NCBI GenBank assembly: GCA_036365145.1 | Contig: JAEOAD010000040.1 | Coordinates: forward strand, 14,237,501-14,301,500 | Direction of reading: 5' to 3' | DNA from: Orientallactaga sibirica | Taxonomy: Eukaryota > Chordata > Mammalia > Rodentia > Dipodidae | Length of the DNA stretch: 64,000 bases | In this document: in pieces, positions 47,789 to 57,684 of the stretch | Layout: the number at the start of each line of letters is the position of its first letter | Position numbering within the stretch: the first letter of the stretch is position 1 | Notes under the pieces: model-generated | What the model saw: only the letters and a program-made list of their open reading frames with translations | The model's database searches: none | What the model was told of the DNA's origin: nothing | Program-made: the position numbers and the translations under genes

Positions 47789-47931
47789 TTTTTTGAGAGG
47801 TAGGGTCTTGATCTAGCCCAGCCTGACCTAGAATTCACTATATAGTCTCAGGCTAGCCTTGAACTCATGGCGATCCTCCTATTTCTGCCTCCCCGAGTGC
47901 TGGGATTAAAGGCGTGCACCACCACGCCCAC
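47789..47931 (-). mobile_element. B1 SINE
   Basis: GAGAGGTAGGGTCTTGATC to GCACCACCACGCCCA. Confidence 0.94.
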
Positions 47932-48099
47932 AGACTTTCTTGGCTGGATTCTTGACATGGCCCTGTCCAGGGGGAGACTGGACAGCAAGGGCTGTTTCTT
48001 CCACTCTGGCCCCTTTCCTTTTGTACCCTCAGCCCCTCTTCTTCAACTTGAAGTCACTGTCATAGCTTGGGCTGAATAACTTAAGCACTTGACCCTTGT

Positions 48100-48387
48100 T
48101 TCTCAAATGTCTGGAGGCGGCAACTCTAATATCAAGGTGATGGCAGACCTGGTGTCTGGTGAGGACTCACTTCTCAGCTTGCAAATGGCTGACTGCGGCC
48201 ATGTCCTAACAGGGTGAGGAGAGCGAGCTCTCTGCTGTCCCTTGAAGGGCACTGATCCTGTTCTGCTGGTTCCGCCCTCATGGCCCCATCACCTCCCAAA
48301 GGTCCTACCTCCTACTACCTCACGCCAGGAAGGAGTGTTTCAACATACTCCTTAATTCAACGTAAGTGAGTCCATAGCAATTGTGGC
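48100..48387 (-). mobile_element. MaLR-type LTR, antisense
   Basis: ATCAAGGTGATGGCAGACCTG, GTCTGGTGAGGACTCACTTC, CCATGTCCTAACAGGGTG, CCCTCATGGCCCCATCACC TCCCAAAGGTCC: very clear MaLR (MST/MLT-like) order. Confidence 0.8.
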
Positions 48388-48403
48388 AAATCACCTTTCT
48401 TAT

Positions 48404-48655
48404 TTACTTATGGATTGATGCATTTATTTATGAAAGAAGAGAGAGAATGGGTATGCCAAGGCCTCCTGCCACTGCAAACGAACTCCAGATATGCCACTTT
48501 GTGCATCTGGCTTTATGTGGTTACTGGGGAATTGAATTCCTGGCTGGCAGGCTTTGCAAAAGAACTCCAAACACATGTGCCACCTTGGGCAATCGAACCT
48601 GGATCCTTTAGCTTTGCAGGCAAGTGCCTTAACCACTAAGCCGTGTCTCCAGCCC
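48404..48655 (-). mobile_element. B2-family SINE with internal duplication
   Basis: Two versions of the AACTCCAGA...TGCCACTTTG / AACTCCAAACACATGTGCCACC module and two GGAATTGAA/GCAATCGAACC blocks lie in one element. Flanks AAATCACCTTTCTTA and AAATCATTTTTCTTA. Confidence 0.92.
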
Positions 48656-48725
48656 TAAATCATTTTTCTTAAAGGCAAACGTCAAACATCAAACTTTTCC
48701 AAAGAGCATATAACTTGCTGCCTCT

Positions 48726-48785
48726 TTTTTTGTTTTATTCTGTCTTGTTTTCCAAGGTAGGGTCTTGCTCTTGTTCATCCACCGG
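48726..48785 (-). mobile_element. B1 3'-end fragment
   Basis: CCAAGGTAGGGTCTTGCTC after a T-rich tail, truncated at ~35 nt. Confidence 0.7.
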
Positions 48786-48879
48786 TCTCCTCTCCATTCA
48801 TTGCAGTCTCCTGACAGTCGCTAGAGCCTTTGAATGCCACATCCAGCCATTATATTTAGTAACAACTACTCTTAATTAG

Positions 48880-48985
48880 ATTGATTAGGCAAGTCAGGGC
48901 ATTAGGTTGATACACGTCATCTCATTTAATCCTTCAATCTTCTCAAGACAGGCTTGAGTGAATAATGCAATGGCTAGCCGCAGCT
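48880..48985 (-). mobile_element. MIR-like fragment, antisense
   Basis: ACGTCATCTCATTTAATCCTTC: typical MIR antisense phrase. Confidence 0.55.
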
Positions 48986-49054
48986 TGGAGGTCACACCAA
49001 CTCCTCAAGGAGGGCAGAACTATTTCTTGCTATTGTTTGTATACTGAATCCGCT

Positions 49055-49210
49055 GAAATTCCAGTTCTGCCTCGTGCTATTTTCCCCTGACACTGGGTAA
49101 GTCATATTATTGCAAAATGGAAATGAAAGAGATTACCTGCCTCATAAGGATGCCAAGAGTAGCAGCAAAAACAGTCATCATATATGAGGCACCCACGCAG
49201 GGCCCGGTAC
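49055..49210 (+). mobile_element. MIR SINE
   Basis: GACACTGGGTAAGTCATATT, GCAAAATGGAAATGAAAG, TTACCTGCCTCATAAGGATG and CAGGGCCCGGTACAGAGCAC follow the MIR core to its 3' part. Confidence 0.75.
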
Positions 49211-49494
49211 AGAGCACGCCAAGAAAATACATTGATCTCCCTGGCCTACTTTGTAATCTCCCCGTGCCGTCCATGGGAACATACCATCGGCCCACCATAT
49301 AAATGGCACCTGGCTTTTGACAGCAATGGGAAAGATTATTGAGCGTGAATTGCATGCAAAACACTTTGTGGATAAACAGACGTGGTTGCAGCCTGGCCTC
49401 CTGAAAGCATTGCTTTGTGTCTTGCAGGTGAGCTGGCTGCTCTTTCTAGAATCCAGAACCTTTGATTATTCTCACCTTTCAAAAAACTTTTTTT
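49211..49494. other. Single-copy-looking DNA
   Basis: Nothing assigned. CTTGCAGGTGAGC at 49422-49434 contains back-to-back splice-like AG and GT signals, but no coding exon is supported. Confidence 0.35.
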
Positions 49495-49618
49495 GCTGGG
49501 CATGGTGGCGCATGCCTTTAATCCCAGCACTCGGGAGGCAGAGGTAGGAAGATTGCCTGAGACTACATAGTGAATTCTAGGTCAGCCTGAGCTAGAGTGA
49601 GACCCTACCTCAAAAACC

Positions 49619-49649
<31 letters not shown>

Positions 49650-49650
49650 A
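49495..49650 (+). mobile_element. B1 SINE
   Basis: GCTGGGCATGGTGGCGCATG; lacks GTGAGTTCGAGGCCACC; 28-A tail. Confidence 0.94.
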
Positions 49651-49667
49651 ACTTTTTAAAAACTGAT

Positions 49668-49878
49668 TTATTTTATTTTAAATTTAATTTATTTGAGAGA
49701 AAGAGAAAGGCAGATAGAGAGAAAGAGAATGGATGCACCAGGGTCTCCAACCACTGCAAATGAACTCCAGATGCATGTACCACTTTGTGTATCTGGCTTA
49801 CGTGGGTCCTGGGGAATTGAACCAGGGTCCTTTGGCTTTGCAGGCAAGTGCCTTAACCACTAAGCCATCTCTCCAGCC
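49668..49878 (-). mobile_element. B2-family SINE
   Basis: TTAATTTATTTGAGAGAAAG to TAAGCCATCTCTCCAGCCC. Confidence 0.95.
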
Positions 49879-50504
49879 CTATGTTCACCTTCTTCTGACT
49901 TTATTTCCCTCATGGGGTGCAAACTCAAAGCAATTTGTCTGAAGTGTCATGTATTTTCTCCCCTCCCTTGTCCTCCTTAGCGGCTCCTGGTGGACCAGTC
50001 TCAACCACAGCCATCTGGATCCCTCCCTGACCTCTGACCCTGGGGTTTCCTTGAAGCAGCTAAGCCTTCCCATGGTGCCGCGTAGTCTTCCTCTTCCCTG
50101 CTTCGAGGCATTCTGAATTTAAGGCCTGCCTTTCACTCTTGGATTATCGAAGGGTTTCCTCACAGCAGGCTCTGCAGTGCCACCACCATTGGTGAAAGCT
50201 TTTGCTTACCCCAGCATTATGCACAAACCCCAACAGCCAATCCCACTGGCCCACCGTAGTGTCTTTTTTTGGAATGCACAGTCTTCTAAATTTAATGTAG
50301 TTGCTAATATTTCAAATGTGCAAGTTCCACGTAGAATTGCAGACCTTGCAATGCTGAGTGCCTCAGCCTGGAAACCTACAATGGACCCGAGCCGGACACC
50401 TGCTCTCTACGCAGTCCCCTCTCCTCCCCACTCTCTCCCAATACTCGATCATGCCTCTGTCCTTAGCAGGTCTTCAGAATTGTACCGCCTTCTCTGGCCC
50501 CTGT
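49879..50504. other. Single-copy-looking DNA with a 117-codon frame
   Basis: The plus frame 50177-50530 is the longest not explained by SINE body (its last codons enter a B2 tail). I recognise no domain, so it is left uncalled. Confidence 0.45.
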
Positions 50505-50514
50505 CAGGGTGGGT

Positions 50515-50765
50515 ATTTTTATTTTATTAATTTATTCAAGATAGAAAGAAAGAGAGGCAGATAGTGAGAGAGACAGGAAGAGAGAGAGAAAGAGAGCAAG
50601 AGAGAGAGAGAGATGGGTACACCAGGGCCTCTAGCCACTACAAATGAACTCCAGATGTATGTGTCACCTTGTGCATCTGGCTTGTGTGAGTACTGGAGAA
50701 TCAAATCTGGGTTCTTAGGCTTTTGCAGGCAGATGCCTTAACCACTAACCCACCTTCTTCAGCCT
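50515..50765 (-). mobile_element. B2-family SINE
   Basis: Long GA run; ends CTAACCCACCTTCTTCAGCC. First member of a five-flank stack. Confidence 0.92.
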
Positions 50766-50835
50766 CAGGTTGGGGATTCTTTTTTTAATGTGTAGACTTT
50801 TTAATGCTGTATTGCTACCAATTATCTTTTTTTTA

Positions 50836-50965
50836 ATTGACAACTTCCATAATTATAGACAATAAACCATGATAATTCGCCACCTCCACTTTCCCCTTCA
50901 CAACTCCACTCTCCATCATCTCTCTTTTATTTTGATGTCATTATCTTTTCCTCCTATTGGGAACT
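50836..50965 (-). mobile_element. L1 3' UTR end, antisense
   Basis: AATTGACAACTTCCATAATTATAGAC ... CATTATCTTTTCCTCCTATT, alignable with 46741-46890. Confidence 0.7.
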
Positions 50966-50971
50966 TACCTT

Positions 50972-51181
50972 TTACTTTTATTTACTTATTTGAGAGAGAG
51001 AAAGAGGCAGAGAGAGAGAGAGGAGAGAGAATGGGTGTGCCAGGACCTCTAGCCACTGCAAACAAACTCCAGGTGTATGCACCACCATGTGCATCTGGCT
51101 TATGTAGGCACTGGGGAATCAAACCTGGGTCCTTAGGCTTTGCAGGCAAGTGCCTTAACTGTTAAGCCATCTCTCTAGCCC
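50972..51181 (-). mobile_element. B2-family SINE
   Basis: ATTTACTTATTTGAGAGAGAG to TTAAGCCATCTCTCTAGCCC. Confidence 0.94.
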
Positions 51182-51199
51182 CAGGGTGTGGATGTTTTT

Positions 51200-51397
51200 C
51201 TTTTAAAAAAGTATTTATTTTACTTATTGTATTTATTTGAGAGAGAGAGAGAGAATGGGCATGCCAGGATCTTCAGCCATTGCAAATAAACTCCAGCCAC
51301 ATGTGTGCATCTGGTTTACGTGGGTTCTGGGGAATCAAACCTGGGTCCTTTGGCTTCACAGGCAAACGCATTAGCTGCTAAGCCATGTCTCCAGTCC
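51200..51397 (-). mobile_element. B2-family SINE
   Basis: TTGTATTTATTTGAGAGAG to AAGCCATGTCTCCAGTCC; ~10 bp deletion in GCACCACCATGTGC. Confidence 0.93.
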
Positions 51398-51411
51398 CAG
51401 GGTGGGGAATG

Positions 51412-51567
51412 TTTTTGTTCGTTTGTTTTTCGAGGTAGGGTCTCACTCTGGCCCAGGCTGACCTGGAATTCAATATGTAGTCTCAGGGTGGCCTCGAACT
51501 CATGGCAATCCTCCTACCTCTGCCTCCTGAGTGCTGGGATTAAAGGCGTGCACCACCACGCCCGGCC
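51412..51567 (-). mobile_element. B1 SINE
   Basis: TTTTTCGAGGTAGGGTCTC to ACCACCACGCCCGGCC; near consensus, the youngest-looking of the stack. Confidence 0.96.
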
Positions 51568-51583
51568 GAGGGTGGGGATTTTT

Positions 51584-52145
51584 AAGCAACGCTGCCATTC
51601 TGGGGCCAGAAGAGCCTATGTCCAGGTCCTCATCTGTCTGCAATGACAGCCATGCAGCCTTGGCTCCCTGCAGGCCCTTCCACCATCTGTAAGAAGATCC
51701 ACCTTCACCTGCCTCGTTCTTCTGCACAGACACATGGTTTGCTGTGGTCCTGATGGCCTCTGGGGTGCAGAAAGCTTGCCCTGCCCCCCGCCCCCTGGAT
51801 GCCTGGAGTGCTCCCTGTCAGTCCATGAAATGCAGGGACTCTGAGGACCTGCTGCCTGGAGAAACCCTCACAAAAGACTTTCTTGTTTCACAGTGTTTGG
51901 GGGCAAGATTTCAAGCCAGTCAGATTTATTAGACCCTGGGCTCTTCCCTCAGGAAACCTGCACCTTTGTGACGGTGAGAAATAGGGAGGGAGGAGACGGA
52001 AGGGAATTGAGAAGGCTGAAGTGTTAGACCGACTTCGAAATTTGCAAAATTCCACGCCCTTAACTTACCTATGAAAAGTGTTCTGACTTGGGGACTTGTG
52101 CGTGTGTTTCCTCTCCCAGTGCTCTCCTGGGCTTGTAGATGAGGC
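51584..52145. other. Single-copy-looking DNA
   Basis: 560 bp, nothing assigned. Confidence 0.4.
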
Positions 52146-52161
52146 GCAAGAATGGACTTTA

Positions 52162-52515
52162 GGGACTGGAGAGATGGCTTAGTGGTTAAGGCTAAGTTAG
52201 CAGTTAAGGACCCAGGTTCAACTCCCCAGTACTCATGTAAGCCAGATGCATAAGGTGGCGCAAGTGCTGGAGTCCGTTTGCAGTGGTTATAGGCTGTGGC
52301 ACGCCCATTTTCTATCTGACTCTCTCTCTCAAATATATATATATATTTTTTTTTTGAGATAGGGTCTCACTCTAGCCCAGGCTGATCTGGAATTCTCTAT
52401 GTAATCTCAGGGTGGCCTGGAACTCATGGCAATCCTCTTATCTCTGCCTCCCAAATGCTGGGATTAAAAGCATGCACCACCATGCCTGACTAAATAAAAA
52501 TATATATATATATTA
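52162..52515 (+). mobile_element. B2-family SINE with B1 in its tail
   Basis: GGGACTGGAGAGATGGCTTAG; TTAAGGCTAAGTTAGCAG in the A-box area; tail split by an antisense B1. Confidence 0.92.
52346..52491 (-). mobile_element. B1 SINE in a B2 tail
   Basis: GAGATAGGGTCTCACTCTAG to CACCATGCCTGACT. Confidence 0.94.
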
Positions 52516-52713
52516 GAAATAATTATTTATTTGACAGAGAAAGAGGGAGAGAGAGAGAAAGAATGGGCGCATCAGGGCTTCTAGCCACTGCAAATGAACT
52601 CCAGATATGTGTGCCCCCTTGTACATCTGGCTAACATGGGTCCTAGGGAATCGAACCTGGGTCCTTTGGCTTTGCAGGCAAATGCCTTCACCCCTAAGCC
52701 ATCCCTCTAGCCC
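52516..52713 (-). mobile_element. B2-family SINE
   Basis: TTTATTTGACAGAGAAAGAG to TAAGCCATCCCTCTAGCCC. The outer flanks of the nest are CAAGAATGGACTTTAG (52146) and CAAGAGTGGACTTTAG (52730). Confidence 0.93.
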
Positions 52714-52947
52714 AAAATATTTTCTTTTAACAAGAGTGGACTTTAGGAAACCTGTGCTCTGTGGCCACAGGTCTTCTGGGATGTACACAGGTGTTCTGGG
52801 TGTATGATGCACACTTCCTGCCTGGGCCGGTGGGTATTTAGGAGCGTATGGAGACTTGCACTTTAGGGCTGCAAAACATTTTAAGGTCAAGGCTCCATCT
52901 CTACCTTGGCAATGAAGGGCGTGTCTGAATGAATACAAACACTTAGA

Positions 52948-53151
52948 GCCAGGCATGGTGGCGCATACCTTTAATCCCAGCACTTGGGAGGCAGAGGTAG
53001 CAGGATCGCCGTGAGTTCGAGGCCACCCTGAGACTCCATAGTGAATTCCAGGTCAGCCTGGGCTACAGCAAGACCCTACCATGGAAAGAAAAAAACAAAA
53101 AGCAAAAATCAAAAAACCAAAACAACGCCCCCTCCAAAAAAAAAAAAAAAA
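52948..53151 (+). mobile_element. B1 SINE with composite A tail
   Basis: GAGCCAGGCATGGTGGCGC; tail of AAAAAC-type units and a second 16-A run after CGCCCCCTCC. Confidence 0.94.
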
Positions 53152-53728
53152 GACCTAGGAATCCATTTTACCTAGTCTCCTTTGGCTTGGGAGAAATCTC
53201 TCATCACCACACCACCTCAAGAGAGCCGTGGAGAGAGCTTTCTGATTTCCACTGCGTGGGGACCGTGTGCTTGCAGGTTCATCAGCTTTATGCAAATAGG
53301 ACTCGTGAGCCTGCCATAAATGCTATTTTTTCCTGTTGTGCTACATGCTGGCAGTCCTGAATCCTGATCTCATTACACTGTGGATACTCAAAACCATCTA
53401 TTTGAAAACGTCTGTTCTGTGGTCTCAGAAATTGCCTTGAGGCAAAACTGCCACCAGGCGAGCAATTTGCATGTTCTCTCTCCTCCCACCTGACCCCAGC
53501 TGTGAAAGGGGACAGCTGGGCACTGCTCCTGGCTTCTGCAGAGAACACAAAGGGCTCCATGGGTGAAGGCATCACCCTCCACTGCCCCTTATCCTGGTCT
53601 CAGCTTGGCCAGCCCAGTAGCCCTCAGTTGCACTCTCACAAAGGACCCCGGAAAGGAGACGTGGCATATTGTATTCTTTGACAGTCCCTTTGTCCCCAAT
53701 GTAGACTTCTTTTCCGTCTCTCTTCTAT
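53152..53728. other. Single-copy-looking DNA
   Basis: 570 bp. It holds two octamer motifs, ATGCAAAT (53290) and ATTTGCAT (53465), in opposite orientation. Confidence 0.45.
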
Positions 53729-53942
53729 TTTTTTAAAATTATTTTTATTTGCGAGAGAGAGGGAGAGAGAGAGGGAGAGAGAGAGAGAGAGAATGGGCCT
53801 TCCGGGCCTCCAGTCACTGCAAATGAACTCTAGACACATGTGTCCCCTTGTGCATCTGGCTTACTTGGGTCCTGAAGAGTTGAACCTGGGTCCTTTGGCT
53901 TTGCAGGCAAACTCCTTCACTGCTAAGCCATCTCTCCAGCCC
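53729..53942 (-). mobile_element. B2-family SINE
   Basis: TTTATTTGCGAGAGAGAGGG to TAAGCCATCTCTCCAGCCC. Confidence 0.95.
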
Positions 53943-54069
53943 GTTCACGCTCTCTTTCTTCTGTTAGCTATCCATCTTCTAGTATACTTCTCAGACCTAC
54001 TTCCTACACCCATGAGAGCTGGAGACTCCTCTTCCCTTTCTCATTTATTATCTGCGTGACACTTAAGGC

Positions 54070-54320
54070 TGTGCCAGGGTTAGAAATATTTATAATGGTG
54101 TGTGGGGGGGTTACAGGTTTGAGTCAGAAAGACTTGGCCCCTGTCCTCTGTGATGCCCGGTCTCCTAGGAGATAGTCTTGTAAAGACACCAACATCAATG
54201 GCAGGACACGCATAAGCATAAGGGACCATGGAAGACACCCAAAGGGAGGGAGCTGGGAGTGGCTAGGGTGAGGCAGGATCCAGGAGATCTGCCAGTGACA
54301 ACAAGGAAATTCAGCTTTGA
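54070..54320 (+). mobile_element. Ancient mammalian repeat, tentatively L2-type
   Basis: GGGTTAGAAATATTTATAATG ... GCCCCTGTCCTCTGTGATG ... TCTTGTAAAGACACCAACATC. Weak. Confidence 0.35.
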
Positions 54321-54419
54321 GGGACAGATAGGAGTTTGCAGGTAGGTGAGGAGAAAAATGTACTCTAAAGTAACAACAACAATAAATAATAATAATAACA
54401 TCACATTTTCAAAGTCCAT

Positions 54420-54614
54420 TATTTTTATATTTATTTATTTATTTGACAGGGAGAGAGAGAGAATGGGCACACCAGGGCCTCCAGCCACTGCAAACGAACT
54501 CCAAACGCATGTGCCCTCTTGTGCATCTGGCAAGCGTGGGTCCTGGGGAATTGAACCTGGGTCCTTTGGCTTTGCAGGCAAACGCCTTAACCGCTAAGCC
54601 ATCCCTCCAGCCCC
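54420..54614 (-). mobile_element. B2-family SINE
   Basis: TTTATTTGACAGGGAGAGAG to TAAGCCATCCCTCCAGCCCC; a 6-bp deletion in CTGGCAAGCGTGG. Confidence 0.94.
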
Positions 54615-54740
54615 AGAGTACATTATTGAACACTTACTGCCCACCAGGCATCATGCCAGGCTTGTTCCTACTCACTGGAGGAGGAAAGAAAAATAATTGT
54701 GAATTTAAAAAATAACTAAATAAAAAATAACTAAATATAA

Positions 54741-54866
54741 AGCCAGGTGTGGTGGTGCACACCTGTAATCCCACAGTATTCAGGAAGCTGAGTCAGGAGA
54801 ATTGCTGTGGGTTTGAGGTCAGCCTAAGCTGTATAATGACAGCCTGTCTCAAAAGACAAAACAAAC
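54741..54866 (+). mobile_element. B1 SINE, old murid-like form
   Basis: AAGCCAGGTGTGGTGGTGCAC ACCTGTAATCCC ... GACAGCCTGTCTC. Confidence 0.75.
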
Positions 54867-54901
54867 TATAAAAATCAAATAGTTTTTGAAAATAGCTTTA
54901 A

Positions 54902-55106
54902 GGGCTAGAGAGATGGTTCAGCAGTTAAAGATGCTTGCTTGCAAAAGCCTAATGACTCAGGTTCCATTCCCCAGCACCCACATAAAGCCAGATGCCCAAA
55001 GTGGCACAGACATCTGGAGCTGGTACTCAGTGACAGGAGGCCCTGGCATGCTCATTGTCTTTCTCTGCTTCTCTCTCTCAAATAAAGAAATTAAGAAGAA
55101 ATAAAA
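54902..55106 (+). mobile_element. B2-family SINE
   Basis: GGGCTAGAGAGATGGTTCAG; flanks AAAATAGCTTTAA and AAAACAGCTTTAA. Confidence 0.94.
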
Positions 55107-55309
55107 ACAGCTTTAAAATCTAGAATAGCCCATGAAAGGCCCAAGGTGTAAAAGAGTGTGGGATGCTTAGGAACCGGAAGAACTGTGGCTGGAGTGTGAG
55201 TCCAGGGAGGTGGGAGATGGCAGGAAAGAGTATATTCTGTTTTGTTTTTTAAAAGGTGAAAGATTTATTCGATCTGAGGAGAAACCAGAGTATATTGGAG
55301 TATATTCTT

Positions 55310-55512
55310 TTTTTAAAAAAAGATTTTATTTTTATTTATTAGAGATAGAGAGAGTGGGAGAGAGAGTGAGAATGGAAACTCCAGAATCTCTAACCACTGC
55401 AAACAAATTCCAGATGCATGTGCAGCGGGCTTACGTGGGACCCGGGGAATCAAACCTGGGTCCTTAAGCTTTGCAGGCGTGCTCCTTAACCACTAAGCCA
55501 TCTCTCCAGCCC
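55310..55512 (-). mobile_element. B2-family SINE
   Basis: Exact 14-bp target duplication TGGAGTATATTCTT (55296 and 55513). 'GTGCAGCGGGCTTAC' shows a 20-bp deletion. Confidence 0.95.
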
Positions 55513-55529
55513 TGGAGTATATTCTTATT

Positions 55530-56395
55530 TCCTACCATATATACAACCCTCCCAGCTGATAATCTCAGACTGAGCATCTCTGTGAGTGGGGAAGAGCATG
55601 GCAGGTACTTACTTGGGCCAACTCCCCTGCTGGCTTTAGGTAAGCCTGACTCTGGCTCTCCAAATTGAGTTCAGAGAAGCACGATCTTGTTTTCACTCTC
55701 CTACAGAGACACTGCTGCAATTGATTCAAGACAGCCTGCAGAGAGAGGACAAGTGCACCAGGGTGTCCCCTGGTGCCTGGATGCCATGTTTTACCCCTGT
55801 CCTTCATCTCCCATCTCAGGGGACATGCGAATCATCTGCTTTGAAGATTCCGGGCCACCTGCCTTCTGGATGCTTTGCTGGTCGTGACCTCTGCTCTCTC
55901 TAGCTTATCAGAGCACTTGGAAGATTTCAGGCAGCAGAATAGCAAGATCCGATCTAAAGAGGACTGCTGGGGTGGTCGTGCAGAGGCGGAGGTGGGGTGG
56001 GGGGGGCAGAGGGCTGAGGGCTGGGGTGGACAGGAGAAAATAGGGACCCATTGTAAACACTGTAAACAAGAACCCTGCCTGTCCAAAGGATATCCGGAGA
56101 GTGGGGTGGCCATAAAATGACAGATCTGAGAGCTCTTTGGAAGGGAAAGTTGATAGCAATTTGTGATATTCTGGAAGCTCAATAAAGGGATGTTCCTAGG
56201 ACGTGCAGAGCTTTGGACTTGAGTGACTGGGTAAGATTGTAGTGACATGGGCTGAATGAGGCGATGAAGGGAGTGGGGAGGTGTATTGAGTTAGAAGTTT
56301 CTATTGTGTATTCCCTAAGATTTTGGAGGTGAGTGAGTCAAGGAAATGTACATTTCTGAACATTGCCATGTGCTAGGTACCAAGATGGGTGTCTC
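55530..56395. other. Single-copy-looking DNA
   Basis: 865 bp. A 138-codon minus-strand frame (56248-55832) overlaps frames on the plus strand; its sequence shows no domain and I do not call it. Confidence 0.5.
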
Positions 56396-56409
56396 AAACA
56401 TGTATTCTC

Positions 56410-56629
56410 AGGCTGTAGAGATGGCTTAGCAGTAAAGGCACTTGCCTGCAAAGCCTAAGGACTGAGGTTTGTTTCTTTAGTACCTATGTGAGCCAGATGC
56501 ACAAGATAGACATGCATCTGGAGTTTGCTTGTAGTGGCGAGAGACCCTGGTATGCCCATTCTCTCTTTCTCTTCCTCTTTCTGTCTCTCTCTCAAATAAA
56601 TAAATAAATAAAAGTCTTCTTAAAAAAAA
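56410..56629 (+). mobile_element. B2-family SINE
   Basis: GGCTGTAGAGATGGCTTAGC, (AAAT)n tail. Confidence 0.94.
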
Positions 56630-56644
56630 ATAACATATTCTCAG

Positions 56645-56866
56645 GGGCTGGAGTGATTGCTTAATGGTTAAAGCACTTGCCTGCAAAGCCAAAGGACTCA
56701 GGTTCAATTCCCCAGGACCCACGTAAGCCAGATGCACAAGGTGGCACATGTGTCTGGAGTTGATTTGCAAGTGGCTAGAGGCCCTGGTGCACCCATTCTC
56801 TTTCTGTCGCTTTCTCTCTCTCTCTGCCTCTTTCTCTCTGTCAAATAAATAATAATAATAATAAAA
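56645..56866 (+). mobile_element. B2-family SINE
   Basis: GGGGCTGGAGTGATTGCTTA; (AAT)n tail. Confidence 0.95.
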
Positions 56867-56897
56867 CATGTTCTCAATTTAAAACCTGTGAAGTAAG

Positions 56898-57001
56898 GCT
56901 GGGCATGGTGGCGCACACCTTTAATTCCAGCACTTGGGAGGCAGAGGTAGGAGGATTGCTGTGAGTTCGAGGCCACCCTGAGGGTACATAGTGAATCTGG
57001 A
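56898..57001 (+). mobile_element. B1 SINE, 3'-truncated
   Basis: GGCTGGGCATGGTGGCGCAC to CATAGTGAATCTGG; stops without poly(A) against an older LTR. Confidence 0.92.
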
Positions 57002-57320
57002 ATGTAGGTGTCAGCAGGACTACATGGTTCTGGAGGTTTGGAGGGAGAATCTGGTCCATGCCTCTCTTAGCTTTTGGTGGCTGCTGGCATTCCATGGTTT
57101 ATAGACGTGCCACTCCAACCTCATACCGTATTCACGTGGAATTCTCCCATGTCTCTGGTCCTCAAATGCCCCTCTCCTTCCTTCCCTTCCTAAGCCCACA
57201 GTTACTGTATGTAGAGCCCATCCTCAATTCAAAATGGTACCATGTCAAGACCCCCCACTTCAATGTATCTGCAAAGACTCTTATTCCACATGGGGTCCAT
57301 AGTCTGAGGTTCTGGGTAGA
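57002..57320 (-). mobile_element. MLT1-like MaLR LTR, antisense
   Basis: GGTGTCAGCAGGACTACATGG, TTAGCTTTTGGTGGCTGCTGGC, GCCACTCCAACCTC, GTATCTGCAAAGACTCTTATTCC and CTGAGGTTCTGGGTAGACATG match MLT1 order in antisense. Confidence 0.7.
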
Positions 57321-57394
57321 CATGTCTTGGAAACTAACAGTGAAACCACCGAGGCTCCTGACAACCATGAGATAGGGAAAGTCCCACTTTCCTT

Positions 57395-57510
57395 TAGTTT
57401 GCTAGTGAGACACTGAGGCAGGAAGGATGGGTAATACATATGGATGGTTCCGGAAGATGGGAGAGCCCGGATTCAAATCCACGAAGCCAGTCTCCAAGGA
57501 CTCACTTTAA
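57395..57510 (-). mobile_element. MIR SINE fragment, antisense
   Basis: GAGACACTGAGGCAGGAAGG ... GAGCCCGGATTCAAATCCAC, the antisense MIR tRNA-like part. Confidence 0.6.
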
Positions 57511-57546
57511 ATACTTCTCTCTTTTACCTCTGCACACAAATTAAAT

Positions 57547-57684
57547 TTTTTTTTCCCTGAGGTAGGGTCTCACTCTAGCCCAGGCTGACCTGGAATTCGC
57601 TATGTAGTCTCAGGGTGGCCTTGAACTCATGGCGATCCTCCTACCTCTGCCTCCCGAGTGCTGGGATTAAAGGCGCGCGCCACT
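57547..57684 (-). mobile_element. B1 SINE, 5'-truncated
   Basis: CTGAGGTAGGGTCTCACTC to GGATTAAAGGCGCGCGCCAC. Confidence 0.94.

Noticed and set aside
49422..49434. Splice-site pair CTTGCAG/GTGAGC as a microexon
   Set aside because: AG and GT are adjacent with no exon between, and nothing coding flanks them.
50177..50530. 117-codon plus-strand frame as a gene
   Set aside because: No recognisable domain, it ends inside a B2 tail, and there is no splice or promoter support; chance frame in unique DNA.
54346..54715. Many 60-140 codon open frames as protein genes
   Set aside because: Nearly all translate B1 or B2 SINEs; the same peptides recur across unrelated loci and run into poly(A) or microsatellite peptides. 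None shows a domain or a plausible splice structure.
55832..56248. 138-codon minus-strand frame as a gene
   Set aside because: Overlaps other long frames on the opposite strand in GC-richer DNA; composition explains it and no homology is recognised.
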